The notes: generated from the sequence alone by a model not told the origin. A DNA stretch of 55,435 bases from an uncultured Ruminococcus sp. (GCA_902780505.1 CACZFN010000030.1:1-55435), one strand, 5' to 3'. Positions 17,445 to 25,597 are shown, numbered from the stretch's first letter. Program-made: numbers and translations.

Positions 17445-17744
17445 TCATTTTTCCAGGGCTTTGTATATCCAGATAACACGGTGCTCAAGCTTTCGCCTTG
17501 CTGCGGCTATAGTTCTTGAAACGGTGGATTTATTAACGTTAAAGCGCCGGGCTATCTCGGGCATTGAAAGCCCTTCGTTATAATATAGTATTATATAACA
17601 TTTTTGTGTTTTAGTCAAACCGTTTGAAAGTGCTTCTCTGAGCAGCATGGTCTTGAACCTTGTGATAAGCTGTTCTGATCCGCTGTCACTTGTCTGTGAG
17701 CTGAGTGCGGCAAGCTCTATCGGTATTCTTCTTATCCTTGTCAT
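17445..17744 (-). CDS. Sigma-70 region 4-like HTH protein
   Basis: This 99-residue protein has a C-terminal helix-turn-helix: LTKTQKCYIILYYNEGLSMPEIARRFNVNKSTVSRTIAAARRKL. It matches sigma region 4 or a small phage-like activator. There is no region 2, so it cannot be a complete sigma factor. The start overlaps the upstream 84-residue gene by ATGA, and the PLP decarboxylase gene follows after 15 bp. It may regulate that operon. Confidence 0.65.
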   Translation of the reverse strand: MTRIRRIPIELAALSSQTSDSGSEQLITRFKTMLLREALSNGLTKTQKCYIILYYNEGLSMPEIARRFNVNKSTVSRTIAAARRKLEHRVIWIYKALEK

Positions 17745-17995
17745 GCGGCAGGCTTTGCCTCGCTGACATCTGACGGACGGCGGACAGGGGGCTTTTCGGT
17801 ATCTATGTACTTTACCATATCGTGAAGCGAAAGGATAAGTTCATCATATTCCTCCTTTAGCGTATCCCGTCTTAAATGAAGCTCTTTAAGCTCGTCTGAG
17901 CTTTTCGGGTACTGATGGATAAGTGTGTCAAGGTATTGTATCCTGTTTTCAATATTGGTCAAGAGGGCCTGGTAGTTTTTAAATAGTTCTTTCAA
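17741..17995 (-). CDS. Small coiled-coil hypothetical protein
   Basis: This 84-residue, mostly helical protein has heptad-rich stretches (KNYQALLTNIENRIQYL; ELHLRRDTLKEEYDELIL) and a Pro/Arg-rich tail. It starts with TTG, supported by AAAGGAGG 5 nt upstream. It is coupled to the HTH gene by an ATGA overlap. The layout resembles small phage- or element-derived gene pairs, but I do not recognise a function. Confidence 0.6.
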   Translation of the reverse strand: MKELFKNYQALLTNIENRIQYLDTLIHQYPKSSDELKELHLRRDTLKEEYDELILSLHDMVKYIDTEKPPVRRPSDVSEAKPAA

Positions 17996-18266
17996 TTTTT
18001 CCTCCTTTTTGTTGATCTCGGTCTGCTGACACCGGCGAATGTGTCAGTATGTGCGTACTATCCCATAGTGCAAAAACACACACCAAAAGCTTTTGCAAAT
18101 GGTAATATGTGACAGATGATAAGCTTTGTACGGATATCAGTGCGAAGCGAACATCTGTTCTAATATTATGATAACATATTCTGAGAAAAAGTCAATAGGA
18201 ATACTGAAATTTATTTTTTTTGTGCTAATTGTGGTCTTTTAATTGGACTGTTTGTGCAAAATAACG

Positions 18267-18295
18267 TTGACAAGAGGAAAATTTTGTGGTATAAT
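18267..18295 (+). promoter_or_regulatory. Consensus promoter of a candidate RNA
   Basis: TTGACA (18267-18272), 17 bp, TATAAT (18290-18295). Both hexamers are perfect, yet no start codon with a ribosome binding site follows for more than 250 bp. Confidence 0.85.
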
Positions 18296-18301
18296 AGGTG
18301 A

Positions 18302-18530
18302 ACAGACAATAAATGTTCTGCCCGCAAATGCGATAAACAGAAAAAGAAAATTACAAAATTTCGTACAGCGGCAGGTGTTTTAATGTTTGTACAGCTTTTT
18401 TAAAAGGGTAAAAAAACAAAAATAAAAAAGCCCTGTGTGAAAAGCTTTTTGTGTGTAAAAATTTTAAGATGTGAAATGTGCTTTTGTTTAATAGAGAACG
18501 AGGGCATGGTTTTGTGCCCCTTTTTTTATT
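18302..18530 (+). ncRNA. Candidate small RNA or attenuated leader
   Basis: About 230 nt lie between a perfect promoter and a strong intrinsic terminator, with no plausible open frame. Visible structure: a GAACA/TGTTC hairpin at the 5' end (18300-18318), a GTACAGC motif occurring twice, a GCTTTTT/AAAAAGC pairing, and a 5' TGCCC that could pair with the GGGCA arm of the terminator. It may be an independent sRNA or a conditional leader for the DUF896-WYL genes that start 36 bp after the terminator. I found no match by eye to 6S, SRP or tmRNA. Confidence 0.45.
18504..18530 (+). terminator. Strong terminator upstream of the DUF896 gene
   Basis: GGGCA and TGCCC form the stem around TGGTTTTG, followed by CTTTTTTT. 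It stands in front of, not behind, the DUF896-WYL gene pair. Confidence 0.75.
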
Positions 18531-18566
18531 TATTAAGTGCATTTTGTATCGAAAGGTGTAAAAATT

Positions 18567-18794
18567 ATGGAGAAAGAAAAGCTTGACCGAATAAGTGAGC
18601 TTACACGCATTTCGCGTGAAAGGGAACTTACGGAGGCAGAGCATCTTGAGCGCCAGCAGTTAAGAAGCGAATACAGGGCTGCTGTACTGGGCAATTTCAA
18701 AAACCAGCTTGAGAACATAACGCTTGTGGAACCCGACGGAAAAAAGGTCAGAGTAGCAGACAGGATGAAAAAAATGACAGGGGAGGAAAACTGA
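18567..18794 (+). CDS. DUF896 (YnzC-like) protein
   Basis: This 75-residue protein fits DUF896: LDRISELTRISRERELTEAE, then LRSEYRAAVLGNFKNQLENI, and a short basic tail. YnzC is a small two-helix protein produced from an SOS-regulated operon in Bacillus; its function here is unknown. ATG 18567 follows AAAGGTG by 8 nt; the longer frame from 18537 overlaps the terminator. The WYL gene starts 1 bp after its stop. Confidence 0.85.
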   Translation: MEKEKLDRISELTRISRERELTEAEHLERQQLRSEYRAAVLGNFKNQLENITLVEPDGKKVRVADRMKKMTGEEN

Positions 18795-18795
18795 A

Positions 18796-19788
18796 ATGGC
18801 AAGTCAGGCAAAGCAGAAGCAGAAGCTTTTGTTTATGAAAAATCTTTTTGAGAGGAAGTCCGACGAGGATCACCCGATAACAGGTGTGAAGATAATAGAC
18901 ATTTTAGCAGAGCAGAATATCAAGTGCGAAAGAAAGACAGTGTATGACGATATCGACACGCTCAAAAATTCGGGGATGGATCTTCTCACTACCAAAGTGG
19001 GACATTCAAATGCTTACTATCTTGGTGAAAGGCTGTTTCAGGAGGAGGAGTTATACGTCCTTGTTGACTCGGTAGCTTCTTCAAGATTTTTGACTATCAA
19101 AAAATCAAACGAGCTGATAGAGAAGCTGATGACGCTTACAAGTGAATTCAAAGCGCCGCAGCTGAGAAGATCGTTCTTTATAAGAAACAGGTCAAAGACT
19201 GTCAACGAGCAGATATATTACTGCATAAATGCCATAAACCAGGGCATAAACGAGGACAGGGACATAGAGTTCAAATACTATGAATACACCCCCGAGAAGA
19301 AAAAGCAGCTGCGCCACGGCGGTGAGGTCTACCACGTTTCGCCTTATTATCTTGTATGCAATGACAATAATTATTACCTTATCTGCTACAACTACAAGTA
19401 CGAAAAAATATCATACTTCCGTGTTGACAGAATGACTAAGGTCGAGATAACCGACCGGAAAAGGCGGGTGCTTTCCGATGCTGAGGAAGCTTATGCAAAG
19501 GAGCAGCGCTATGCAGTTTTCGATATGTATCCGGGTGAGGCTGTAACGGCGGAGATCCGCTTTGACAATTCTCTTATAAATGCCGTTATAGACAAGTTTA
19601 CCGAGCGTGTCGTTATTGAGCCGCTTGACGGGAACAGCTTCAAGGTGACGGTCGATGTTCAGCTTTCGCCGACATTCTACGGCTGGCTGTTCACCTTTGG
19701 TGACAAGGCACAGGTGCTTTCCCCTGCAAAGGCTGTTGAGCAGGCAAAGGATATGGTAAACGGCATAAAGAAAATGTATGATAAATAA
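18796..19788 (+). CDS. WYL-domain transcriptional regulator
   Basis: This 330-residue regulator has an N-terminal winged helix (about 1-80, with VKIIDILAEQNIKCERKTVYDDIDTL) and a central WYL domain (about 140-230; DIEFKYYEYTP..., VSPYYLVCNDNNYYLICYN, FRVDRMTKVEI). A WCX-type C-terminal extension follows. WYL proteins often act as ligand- or nucleic-acid-sensing regulators. GGGGAGG at the end of the DUF896 gene is its ribosome binding site, so translation is coupled. Confidence 0.9.
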   Translation: MASQAKQKQKLLFMKNLFERKSDEDHPITGVKIIDILAEQNIKCERKTVYDDIDTLKNSGMDLLTTKVGHSNAYYLGERLFQEEELYVLVDSVASSRFLTIKKSNELIEKLMTLTSEFKAPQLRRSFFIRNRSKTVNEQIYYCINAINQGINEDRDIEFKYYEYTPEKKKQLRHGGEVYHVSPYYLVCNDNNYYLICYNYKYEKISYFRVDRMTKVEITDRKRRVLSDAEEAYAKEQRYAVFDMYPGEAVTAEIRFDNSLINAVIDKFTERVVIEPLDGNSFKVTVDVQLSPTFYGWLFTFGDKAQVLSPAKAVEQAKDMVNGIKKMYDK

Positions 19789-19803
19789 GTATACATAAAC
19801 AAA

Positions 19804-19834
19804 AGAGGTATCGTGTGATACCTCTTTTTTTTTA
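19804..19834 (+). terminator. Terminator after the WYL gene
   Basis: AGAGGTATC (19804-19812) pairs with GATACCTCT (19817-19825), loop GTGT, followed by a run of T. The A-run upstream may also serve the convergent mazF. Confidence 0.92.
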
Positions 19835-19843
19835 TGCGCAGAT

Positions 19844-20191
19844 CTAAAGCCCGAAGCTAATGGTCAGAGCAGAATTGACCTCGTTCATATGGCGGCTGTC
19901 GAGCTTTCCCATGCGTTCTCGCAGGCGTCGTTTGTCAAGGGTGCGTATCTGTTCGAGCAGCACAACGGAATCCCTTGAAAGCCCGCACCCCCTGCCGCCT
20001 ATCTCTATATGTGTGGGCAGCTTTGCCTTATCGTGCTTTGAGGTTATTGCGGCTGCTATAACTGTTGGGGAATGTTTATTGCCGACGTCGTTCTGAACGA
20101 TAAGTACAGGTCTTAACCCGCCCTGTTCCGAGCCGACTACCGGGCTTAGATCTGCGTAATATATTTCTCCTCTTTCGACTGATGATGTCAT
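19844..20191 (-). CDS. mazF: MazF/PemK-family toxin endoribonuclease
   Basis: This 115-residue toxin has the MazF core: [29 protein letters not shown], then VIAAAITSK, and [18 protein letters not shown]. Arg and Thr catalytic residues of the NdoA type are present. MazF cleaves single-stranded mRNA at short motifs. No antitoxin gene lies directly upstream: the 211 bp before it hold only promoters and a small hairpin. GGGAGG lies 9 nt before the ATG. Confidence 0.92.
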   Translation of the reverse strand: MTSSVERGEIYYADLSPVVGSEQGGLRPVLIVQNDVGNKHSPTVIAAAITSKHDKAKLPTHIEIGGRGCGLSRDSVVLLEQIRTLDKRRLRERMGKLDSRHMNEVNSALTISFGL

Positions 20192-20309
20192 GATATCTGA
20201 CCTCCCTATGTGTTTAAATATAGTATTGCCTGAAAACTCAGGTTTAAACGGGGAGCTTTATATTTATAATATGCCCGCACATAAAATAGGTTAAAAGCGC
20301 CGGCACTTC

Positions 20310-20338
20310 TTGACATAAGGAAATATATTCTGTATAAT
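20310..20338 (+). promoter_or_regulatory. Consensus promoter of the GTPase-NYN gene
   Basis: TTGACA (20310-20315), 17 bp, TATAAT (20333-20338), with the ATG at 20403. The leader contains AAGTG...CACTTTT complementarity (about 20362-20391) that could form a small hairpin before the ribosome binding site. Confidence 0.88.
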
Positions 20339-20402
20339 TTAAAGAGTATAAAAAATAAAAAAGTGTCCTGTTATCAACGCTGCACTTTTCTGGAGGAATG
20401 AT

Positions 20403-22976
20403 ATGAAGCATAAGGTCATTGGTATACTTGCCCACGTTGACTCGGGCAAGACCACACTTTCCGAAGCGATACTATACAAAAGCGGAAGTGTAAGAAAGTT
20501 CGGCCGCGTTGACCACCGTGACAGCTTTCTTGACAACAACGCCTATGAACGTGAACGCGGGATAACGATTTTTTCAAAGCAGGCGGTGTTTGAGTGGGGG
20601 GAAAGCTCATTCACGCTGCTTGATACCCCCGGACACGTTGACTTTTCGGGGGAAACAGAGCGCACGCTTTCTGTGATAGATGCGGCAATAATGGTAGTAA
20701 GCGCAACTGAAGGAGTGCAGAGCCATTCCGTGACGCTTATGCGGCTTTTGAGAAAACGAAAAATACCTGTGTTTATATTCGTAAACAAAATGGATATGCC
20801 GGGCAGTGACAGGGAATACGCTTTGAGAAGTGCACAGGCAAAGCTTTTCGACGGGTGTGTGGATTTCACAAAGCCGAGGGACGAACTTGAAGAAGCGCTT
20901 TCGCTTACAAGTGAGGGGCTGATGAATGAATACCTTGAAAACGAAACGATAAGCGACGAAGCGATAAGCGAAGCGGTGATGAAATGTGATGTAGTGCCGT
21001 GCTTTTTCGGCTCGGCGCTGAAGCTTGACGGGGTGGAGAAGCTGCTTGATGCGGCGGAACTCTATTTAAAGCCGCGTGAAGCTGCACAGGAGTTCGGCGC
21101 AAGGGTATATAAGATAACAACTGACGGTTCGGGCGCAAGGCTGAGCTTTATGCGGATAACGGGCGGAAAGCTCAGTGTCCGCGACAGCATAACATATACG
21201 GATAAAGACGGCGGGGAGTATACCGAAAAAATAAGCCGTATAAGAATATACAACGGCGAAAAATACACAAATAAGGAAACCGCTGAAGCAGGAGAAGTAT
21301 GTGCGGTGACAGGGCTTAGCAAATGTTTTATAGGGCAGGCACTCGGAAGCGGTGAAAGCGGCGGCAGGGCTGTGCTTGAACCTGTTCTTTCCTATAGTGC
21401 GGAGCCGCCCGAAGGTGTTGATGCACACAACCTGCTGAGGGCGCTCAAAACACTTGAGGAGGAAGATCCGACGCTCGGTATCGGCTTTAACGAGCAGACG
21501 GGGGAGATAACAGCTTCGCTTATGGGTGAGGTACAGCTTGAAATATTAAAACGCACTCTTTCTGAAAGGTTCGGCATTGAAGCCTCTTTCGGGGAGGGCA
21601 GGATAGCTTACCGTGAAACGATAAAGGGAGCTGTGACGGGTTCGGGGCATTTTGAACCGCTCAGGCATTATGCTGAGGTACATCTCAGACTTGAACCTAT
21701 GCCGAGGGGCAGCGGGCTTTCGTTTGGAACGGAGGTAAGTGAGGACAGGCTTGCAAGGAACTGGCAGCGGCTTATACTTACACACCTGAAGGAAAAGGTG
21801 CACCGGGGTGTACTGACCGGCTCGCCGATAACGGATATGAAGATAACGCTTATAGCAGGGCGTGCACACCTTAAACACACAGAGGGCGGGGATTTCAGGC
21901 AGGCAACTTACAGGGCGGTAAGGCAGGGACTGAGATATGCCGAAAGCATACTGCTTGAACCGTATTATTCTTTCAGGCTTGAAGTGCCCGCAAGCTGTAC
22001 GGGCAGGGCACTTACAGACCTTGACACAATGGGGGCGGAGATATCTCCCCCCGAAACGCATGAAGACGAATGTGTGATAACAGGGCGTGCACCTGTCAGC
22101 AGATTAAGGTACTACCATAAAGAAGTGACCGCCTACACAAAGGGGCTTGGGCATTTGTATACTGAAAGTGACGGCTATGATCTGTGCCTTGATACGGAAG
22201 GCGCCATAGAACAGTGCGGGTATGATGCAGACAAAGATCTGCACAACACGGCGGATTCGGTGTTCTGCTCACACGGGGCGGGGCACGTTGTGCCGTGGAA
22301 CGAAGCAAACGGGTATATGCATATATCCTTAGAAGCCGCACCGAGTGACGAGGAACAGGCAGAGGCTGTCAGGGCAAGGGCACAAAGCTTTGTAAGGCGT
22401 GCTGCCGAGGACGACGAGCTGATGGAGATATTTGAGCGCACCTACGGCAAAATAGAGAGAAAAAAAGAGCAGAAAATGCACACCCCGAAAGAGGTGAAAG
22501 CATCACCGCAAAAGCCTGGGAAGATCCCGGCAGGACCGCTTTATATACTTGTGGACGGGTACAATATCATCCATGCGTGGAAGGGGCTTAAAGCGCTTTC
22601 GGATAAAAGCCTTGACCTTGCAAGAAGCACACTTATGAACAGGCTTGCAAATTATCGGGGCTTTATGGGGTGCGAGCTGATACTTGTGTTTGATGCATAC
22701 AAGGTAAAGGGCGAGCACAGGGAGATAGAGCAGTTTTGCGGCATAAGTGTTGTTTACACTAAGGAAGCCGAAACAGCCGACACATACATAGAACGCACAG
22801 CGCACAAGCTTTCAAAAGACCACAGGGTAAGGGTTGCAACTTCCGACGGAATGGAACAGGTGATAATACTGGGAAGCGGGGCTTTGCGCATTTCTGCCGC
22901 TGAATTTGAACGTGAGGTAGAATCAGCAGAGCAGGCGGTAAGGGAGATCATCGCAGGGCAACACCCGGACTTATGA
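20403..22976 (+). CDS. TetM/EF-G-like translational GTPase fused to a Rae1/YacP-type NYN ribonuclease domain
   Basis: This 857-residue protein has a GTPase domain with P-loop AHVDSGKTT (about 10-18), DTPGHVDFSGE, and VNKMD, then EF-G/TetM domains II-V to about residue 665. A basic linker (about 685-712; ERKKEQK...) leads to a C-terminal NYN domain (713-857) with LYILVDGYNIIHAW, LILVFDAYKV and ADTYIERTAHKL, as in YacP/Rae1. Rae1 cuts mRNA in the ribosomal A site, so both halves act on ribosomes. The TetM domain IV tip loop is replaced by AHLKHTEGGDF (488-498), arguing against tetracycline protection. GGAGG precedes the ATG. The gene is monocistronic. Confidence 0.88.
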   Translation: MKHKVIGILAHVDSGKTTLSEAILYKSGSVRKFGRVDHRDSFLDNNAYERERGITIFSKQAVFEWGESSFTLLDTPGHVDFSGETERTLSVIDAAIMVVSATEGVQSHSVTLMRLLRKRKIPVFIFVNKMDMPGSDREYALRSAQAKLFDGCVDFTKPRDELEEALSLTSEGLMNEYLENETISDEAISEAVMKCDVVPCFFGSALKLDGVEKLLDAAELYLKPREAAQEFGARVYKITTDGSGARLSFMRITGGKLSVRDSITYTDKDGGEYTEKISRIRIYNGEKYTNKETAEAGEVCAVTGLSKCFIGQALGSGESGGRAVLEPVLSYSAEPPEGVDAHNLLRALKTLEEEDPTLGIGFNEQTGEITASLMGEVQLEILKRTLSERFGIEASFGEGRIAYRETIKGAVTGSGHFEPLRHYAEVHLRLEPMPRGSGLSFGTEVSEDRLARNWQRLILTHLKEKVHRGVLTGSPITDMKITLIAGRAHLKHTEGGDFRQATYRAVRQGLRYAESILLEPYYSFRLEVPASCTGRALTDLDTMGAEISPPETHEDECVITGRAPVSRLRYYHKEVTAYTKGLGHLYTESDGYDLCLDTEGAIEQCGYDADKDLHNTADSVFCSHGAGHVVPWNEANGYMHISLEAAPSDEEQAEAVRARAQSFVRRAAEDDELMEIFERTYGKIERKKEQKMHTPKEVKASPQKPGKIPAGPLYILVDGYNIIHAWKGLKALSDKSLDLARSTLMNRLANYRGFMGCELILVFDAYKVKGEHREIEQFCGISVVYTKEAETADTYIERTAHKLSKDHRVRVATSDGMEQVIILGSGALRISAAEFEREVESAEQAVREIIAGQHPDL

Positions 22977-22981
22977 ATGTA

Positions 22982-23032
22982 TTGCAAAAAAACGGGGGAT
23001 ATGGTATAATGAATGCAAAAGCATTCATTATA
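22982..23032 (+). promoter_or_regulatory. Promoter overlapping a 12-bp perfect inverted repeat
   Basis: TTGCAA (22982-22987), 17 bp, TATAAT (23005-23010). The -10 box starts the inverted repeat TATAATGAATGC (23005-23016), AAAA, GCATTCATTATA (23021-23032), which covers the likely start site. It may be an operator or a 5' hairpin. Further nested pairs follow: GCAGATC/GATCTGC, GCCC/GGGC and GGTATAAT/ATTATACC (to 23101). Confidence 0.6.
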
Positions 23033-23155
23033 ATTTATTTTAATGCCCTTGCAGATCCGCAGATCAGAGATCTGCTCCCTGCATATCGGGCAATTATACC
23101 ATAAACGCTTCGCTTATATATTCATATGCGTTTATACAAAAAAGGAGAAGACGTA

Positions 23156-25231
23156 ATGAAAAACAAAGTAAAAGAGGACAAGCTTTTAAGGCTGACCAAA
23201 AGCCATATTTGGATAAGGACGACGGTATTTATATGCCTGTTTGTGCTGACACTTGTGATTTCTGTGTTTTTTGCTTTGGGTTTGTTGTTGTTCCAGACGG
23301 AAACAGACCTCGGGCAGGAAATAGACCACGCAAAGGTCATAGCAAAGCTTTATGAAAACAATTCAAACGAAAGTGAACCCTATGGGATACTTGAAAACAG
23401 CGGGCTTGACCTTATCGTTTTAGATGAAAGCAATAGTATCATTTATCAAAAAGGCAGGGATACAAGGGGAAATGTCAAGGAGTATTTCTATTCGGGAATA
23501 ATAGTATCGGGCTTTGATAATAATGATAATAATGAAAACGACGGAAAGATACCCGACGATAGTGTGCTTATCTGGAACGACGAGGAAAACGGCATTATCA
23601 AGCCGAGTGACGGCGGAACGATAATGATAGAATACAGTGATTACCTCAAAGCACTCACAAAAAGCCTTAAAGAAGACCACAGCGGCGATAATGAAGATAC
23701 TGATTTCAAAATGATATCAATGCCTGTATGGGCAAGGATAGAGCTTTCAAACGGGCAGAGTATCATATGCAAATGTGTTGTCGAGCAGAAGCTTTCAAAT
23801 ATCATATATATGATATTGCTTATGACTGTTCTTGCGGTGATGATACTTATTATGCTTATAATGCTTATCGTTGATGCTGTAAGGAATATTCTTATCCGCA
23901 GAAAAATGCTGAAGGTGCTGTTTACCGACATTGCCACGGGCGGGTACAATATGATACGCTTTATGGTAAAGGGCAGGCAGATATTAAGAAAGAGAAAACT
24001 TGCCAGAAAATGCTTTGCGGTAATAAGGCTTGAATTTGTAAATTACAGAAGGTTCTGTGTATGCCACGGTGTGGCAGAGGGTGAAGATGTATTAAGGGCG
24101 ATATACGCAAGGCTTAAAATGAATGTATCGAGGAACGAGCTTGTTTCACATTCGGCGGACGGAAGGTTTGCGCTTATGCTTTGCTTTGATGACGGGCAGC
24201 AGCTGACAGAGCGCATTGACAGTATGATAGAGGGCATTCAGAACATAAAGGCAGACCACACATTTGCTTACCATGCAGGAATATGTCTGATAGATGCCGA
24301 CAAAGGTTCGATTCTTTCACGCCCGCGCAAGGGGGTGGATCTGAGTGACGTTTATAACAACGCCTGCACCGCCTGCGCAACGCTTGAGGACTTGGGCGAA
24401 ACGGCAACGTGTGTATTCAGCGGAAACATTATAGAAGACCAGAAGTGGATAGACACAGTAGAAGAAAGACAGCGAACAGCGCTTGCAAACGAAGAATTTG
24501 AAGTCTACTATCAGCCGAAGTATGATCCTTCCACAAACGAACTTAAAGGTGCGGAGGCACTTATCAGGTGGCAGTCGCCCGAATTCGGGTTAATAACGCC
24601 ATATAAGTTCATACCGATATTCGAGAAAAACGGTTTTATAACAGAAATAGACCATTATATGATATCGCACGTTGCAAGGGATCAGAAAATGTGGCTCGAT
24701 CAGGGGTACAGATGCGTGCCTGTATCGGTCAATGTTTCACGCGCACACTTTATCGAAAGTGACCTTGCCGAGCAGATCCGTGACCTTGTTGACAAGGAGG
24801 GCGCACCTCACCACCTTGTTGAGATAGAACTGACAGAAAGCGCATTCTTTGATGACAAAAAAGCTATGATAAACACGATAACCAGGCTTAAAGAATACGG
24901 CTTTGCAGTGTCAATGGACGATTTCGGTTCGGGTTATTCGTCGCTTAATTCACTTAAAGATATGCCGCTTGATGTGTTAAAGCTTGATGCTGAGTTCTTC
25001 CGAGGTGAGGAAGCGGAGACTGACAGGGGTGAGATAGTAGTAAAGGAAGCGATAAAGCTTGCCAAGAGCCTTAATATGCGCACTGTTGCTGAAGGCGTTG
25101 AGATAAAGGAACAGGTGGATTTCCTTGCATCTCAGGGGTGCGATATGATACAGGGCTACTATTTTGCAAAACCGATGCCGAGAGCGCAATACGAGGAGAG
25201 AATGAAAAACCCGATAAAAGCTGACACCTGA
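23156..25231 (+). CDS. Membrane-bound EAL-domain c-di-GMP phosphodiesterase with degenerate GGDEF domain
   Basis: This 691-residue protein has TM1 (about 22-45), an extracytoplasmic sensor (about 46-215), TM2 (about 218-243), a GGDEF-like domain (about 260-430) and a C-terminal EAL domain (about 445-685). The GGDEF signature is replaced by ADGRF, so it should not make c-di-GMP but may bind GTP. The EAL active site looks complete: EALIRW, VNVSR, EIELTES, MDDFGSGYSSL, LKLD, AEGVE, QGYYFAKPM. ATG 23156 follows AAAGGAG. It degrades c-di-GMP if active. Confidence 0.9.
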   Translation: MKNKVKEDKLLRLTKSHIWIRTTVFICLFVLTLVISVFFALGLLLFQTETDLGQEIDHAKVIAKLYENNSNESEPYGILENSGLDLIVLDESNSIIYQKGRDTRGNVKEYFYSGIIVSGFDNNDNNENDGKIPDDSVLIWNDEENGIIKPSDGGTIMIEYSDYLKALTKSLKEDHSGDNEDTDFKMISMPVWARIELSNGQSIICKCVVEQKLSNIIYMILLMTVLAVMILIMLIMLIVDAVRNILIRRKMLKVLFTDIATGGYNMIRFMVKGRQILRKRKLARKCFAVIRLEFVNYRRFCVCHGVAEGEDVLRAIYARLKMNVSRNELVSHSADGRFALMLCFDDGQQLTERIDSMIEGIQNIKADHTFAYHAGICLIDADKGSILSRPRKGVDLSDVYNNACTACATLEDLGETATCVFSGNIIEDQKWIDTVEERQRTALANEEFEVYYQPKYDPSTNELKGAEALIRWQSPEFGLITPYKFIPIFEKNGFITEIDHYMISHVARDQKMWLDQGYRCVPVSVNVSRAHFIESDLAEQIRDLVDKEGAPHHLVEIELTESAFFDDKKAMINTITRLKEYGFAVSMDDFGSGYSSLNSLKDMPLDVLKLDAEFFRGEEAETDRGEIVVKEAIKLAKSLNMRTVAEGVEIKEQVDFLASQGCDMIQGYYFAKPMPRAQYEERMKNPIKADT

Positions 25232-25243
25232 TATTAAATCAAG

Positions 25244-25292
25244 GCAACACCGCACAAAGACCGCATGACGTTTTTGTGCGGTGTTGCTTTAA
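25244..25292 (+). terminator. Terminator after the EAL gene
   Basis: GCAACACCGCACAAA (25244-25258) pairs with TTTGTGCGGTGTTGC (25273-25287), a 15-bp perfect stem followed by TTTAAAA. Confidence 0.85.
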
Positions 25293-25383
25293 AATACGGG
25301 ATTTTTTTCCACACATATATTTTTTAACACAGCACAAAATAATATCGCAAGCCCGTTAAGATACAATTTCAAAAAAGGAGAAC

Positions 25384-25578
25384 ATGAAAATGAAAGGTGT
25401 TACAACACAGCAGGGTAGAGATACTCTCAACAGATTTAAGATGGAAGCAGCTAACGAAGTAGGTGTAAACCTCAAGCAGGGTTACAACGGTGACCTCACT
25501 TCCCGTGAGGCAGGTTCTGTAGGCGGTCAGATGGTTAAGAAAATGATCGACTCCTACAAGTCACAGGGCAGCCACTGA
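25384..25578 (+). CDS. Alpha/beta-type small acid-soluble spore protein
   Basis: This 64-residue SASP has FKMEAANEVGV (the region cleaved by the germination protease) and the DNA-binding C-terminal signature NGDLTSREAGSVGGQMVKKMI. It coats and protects spore DNA in the forespore. AAAAGGAG precedes ATG 25384 by 4-5 nt. No vegetative promoter is visible; ACATA, 17 bp, CAAAATA (about 25313-25341) faintly resembles a sigma-G site, but this is weak. It shows the host can sporulate. Confidence 0.92.
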   Translation: MKMKGVTTQQGRDTLNRFKMEAANEVGVNLKQGYNGDLTSREAGSVGGQMVKKMIDSYKSQGSH

Positions 25579-25597
25579 TAAGCTGTAAATAAAACTG

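Larger units (their letters stand above)
17996..18566. other. 571-bp divergent intergenic region
   Basis: No protein gene is seen. On minus there is a probable promoter for the 84-residue gene (TTGACT, 16 bp, TATCAT at about 18171-18198) and a long leader with a CTGACAC/GTGTCAG hairpin at about 18026-18048. On plus there is a strong promoter (18267-18295) and a terminator (18504-18530) bracketing an A/T-rich non-coding stretch. Confidence 0.6.

Noticed and set aside
18302-18530. 6S RNA
   Set aside because: Promoter, terminator and length fit, but the 5' and 3' ends do not form the expected long closing stem by eye.
20403-22976. Tetracycline resistance gene
   Set aside because: The GTPase is TetM-like, but the tip loop is replaced and an NYN nuclease domain is attached; resistance is not supported.
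25300-25383. Sigma-G promoter of the SASP gene
   Set aside because: A sequence faintly like the consensus is present, but the match is too weak to annotate separately.
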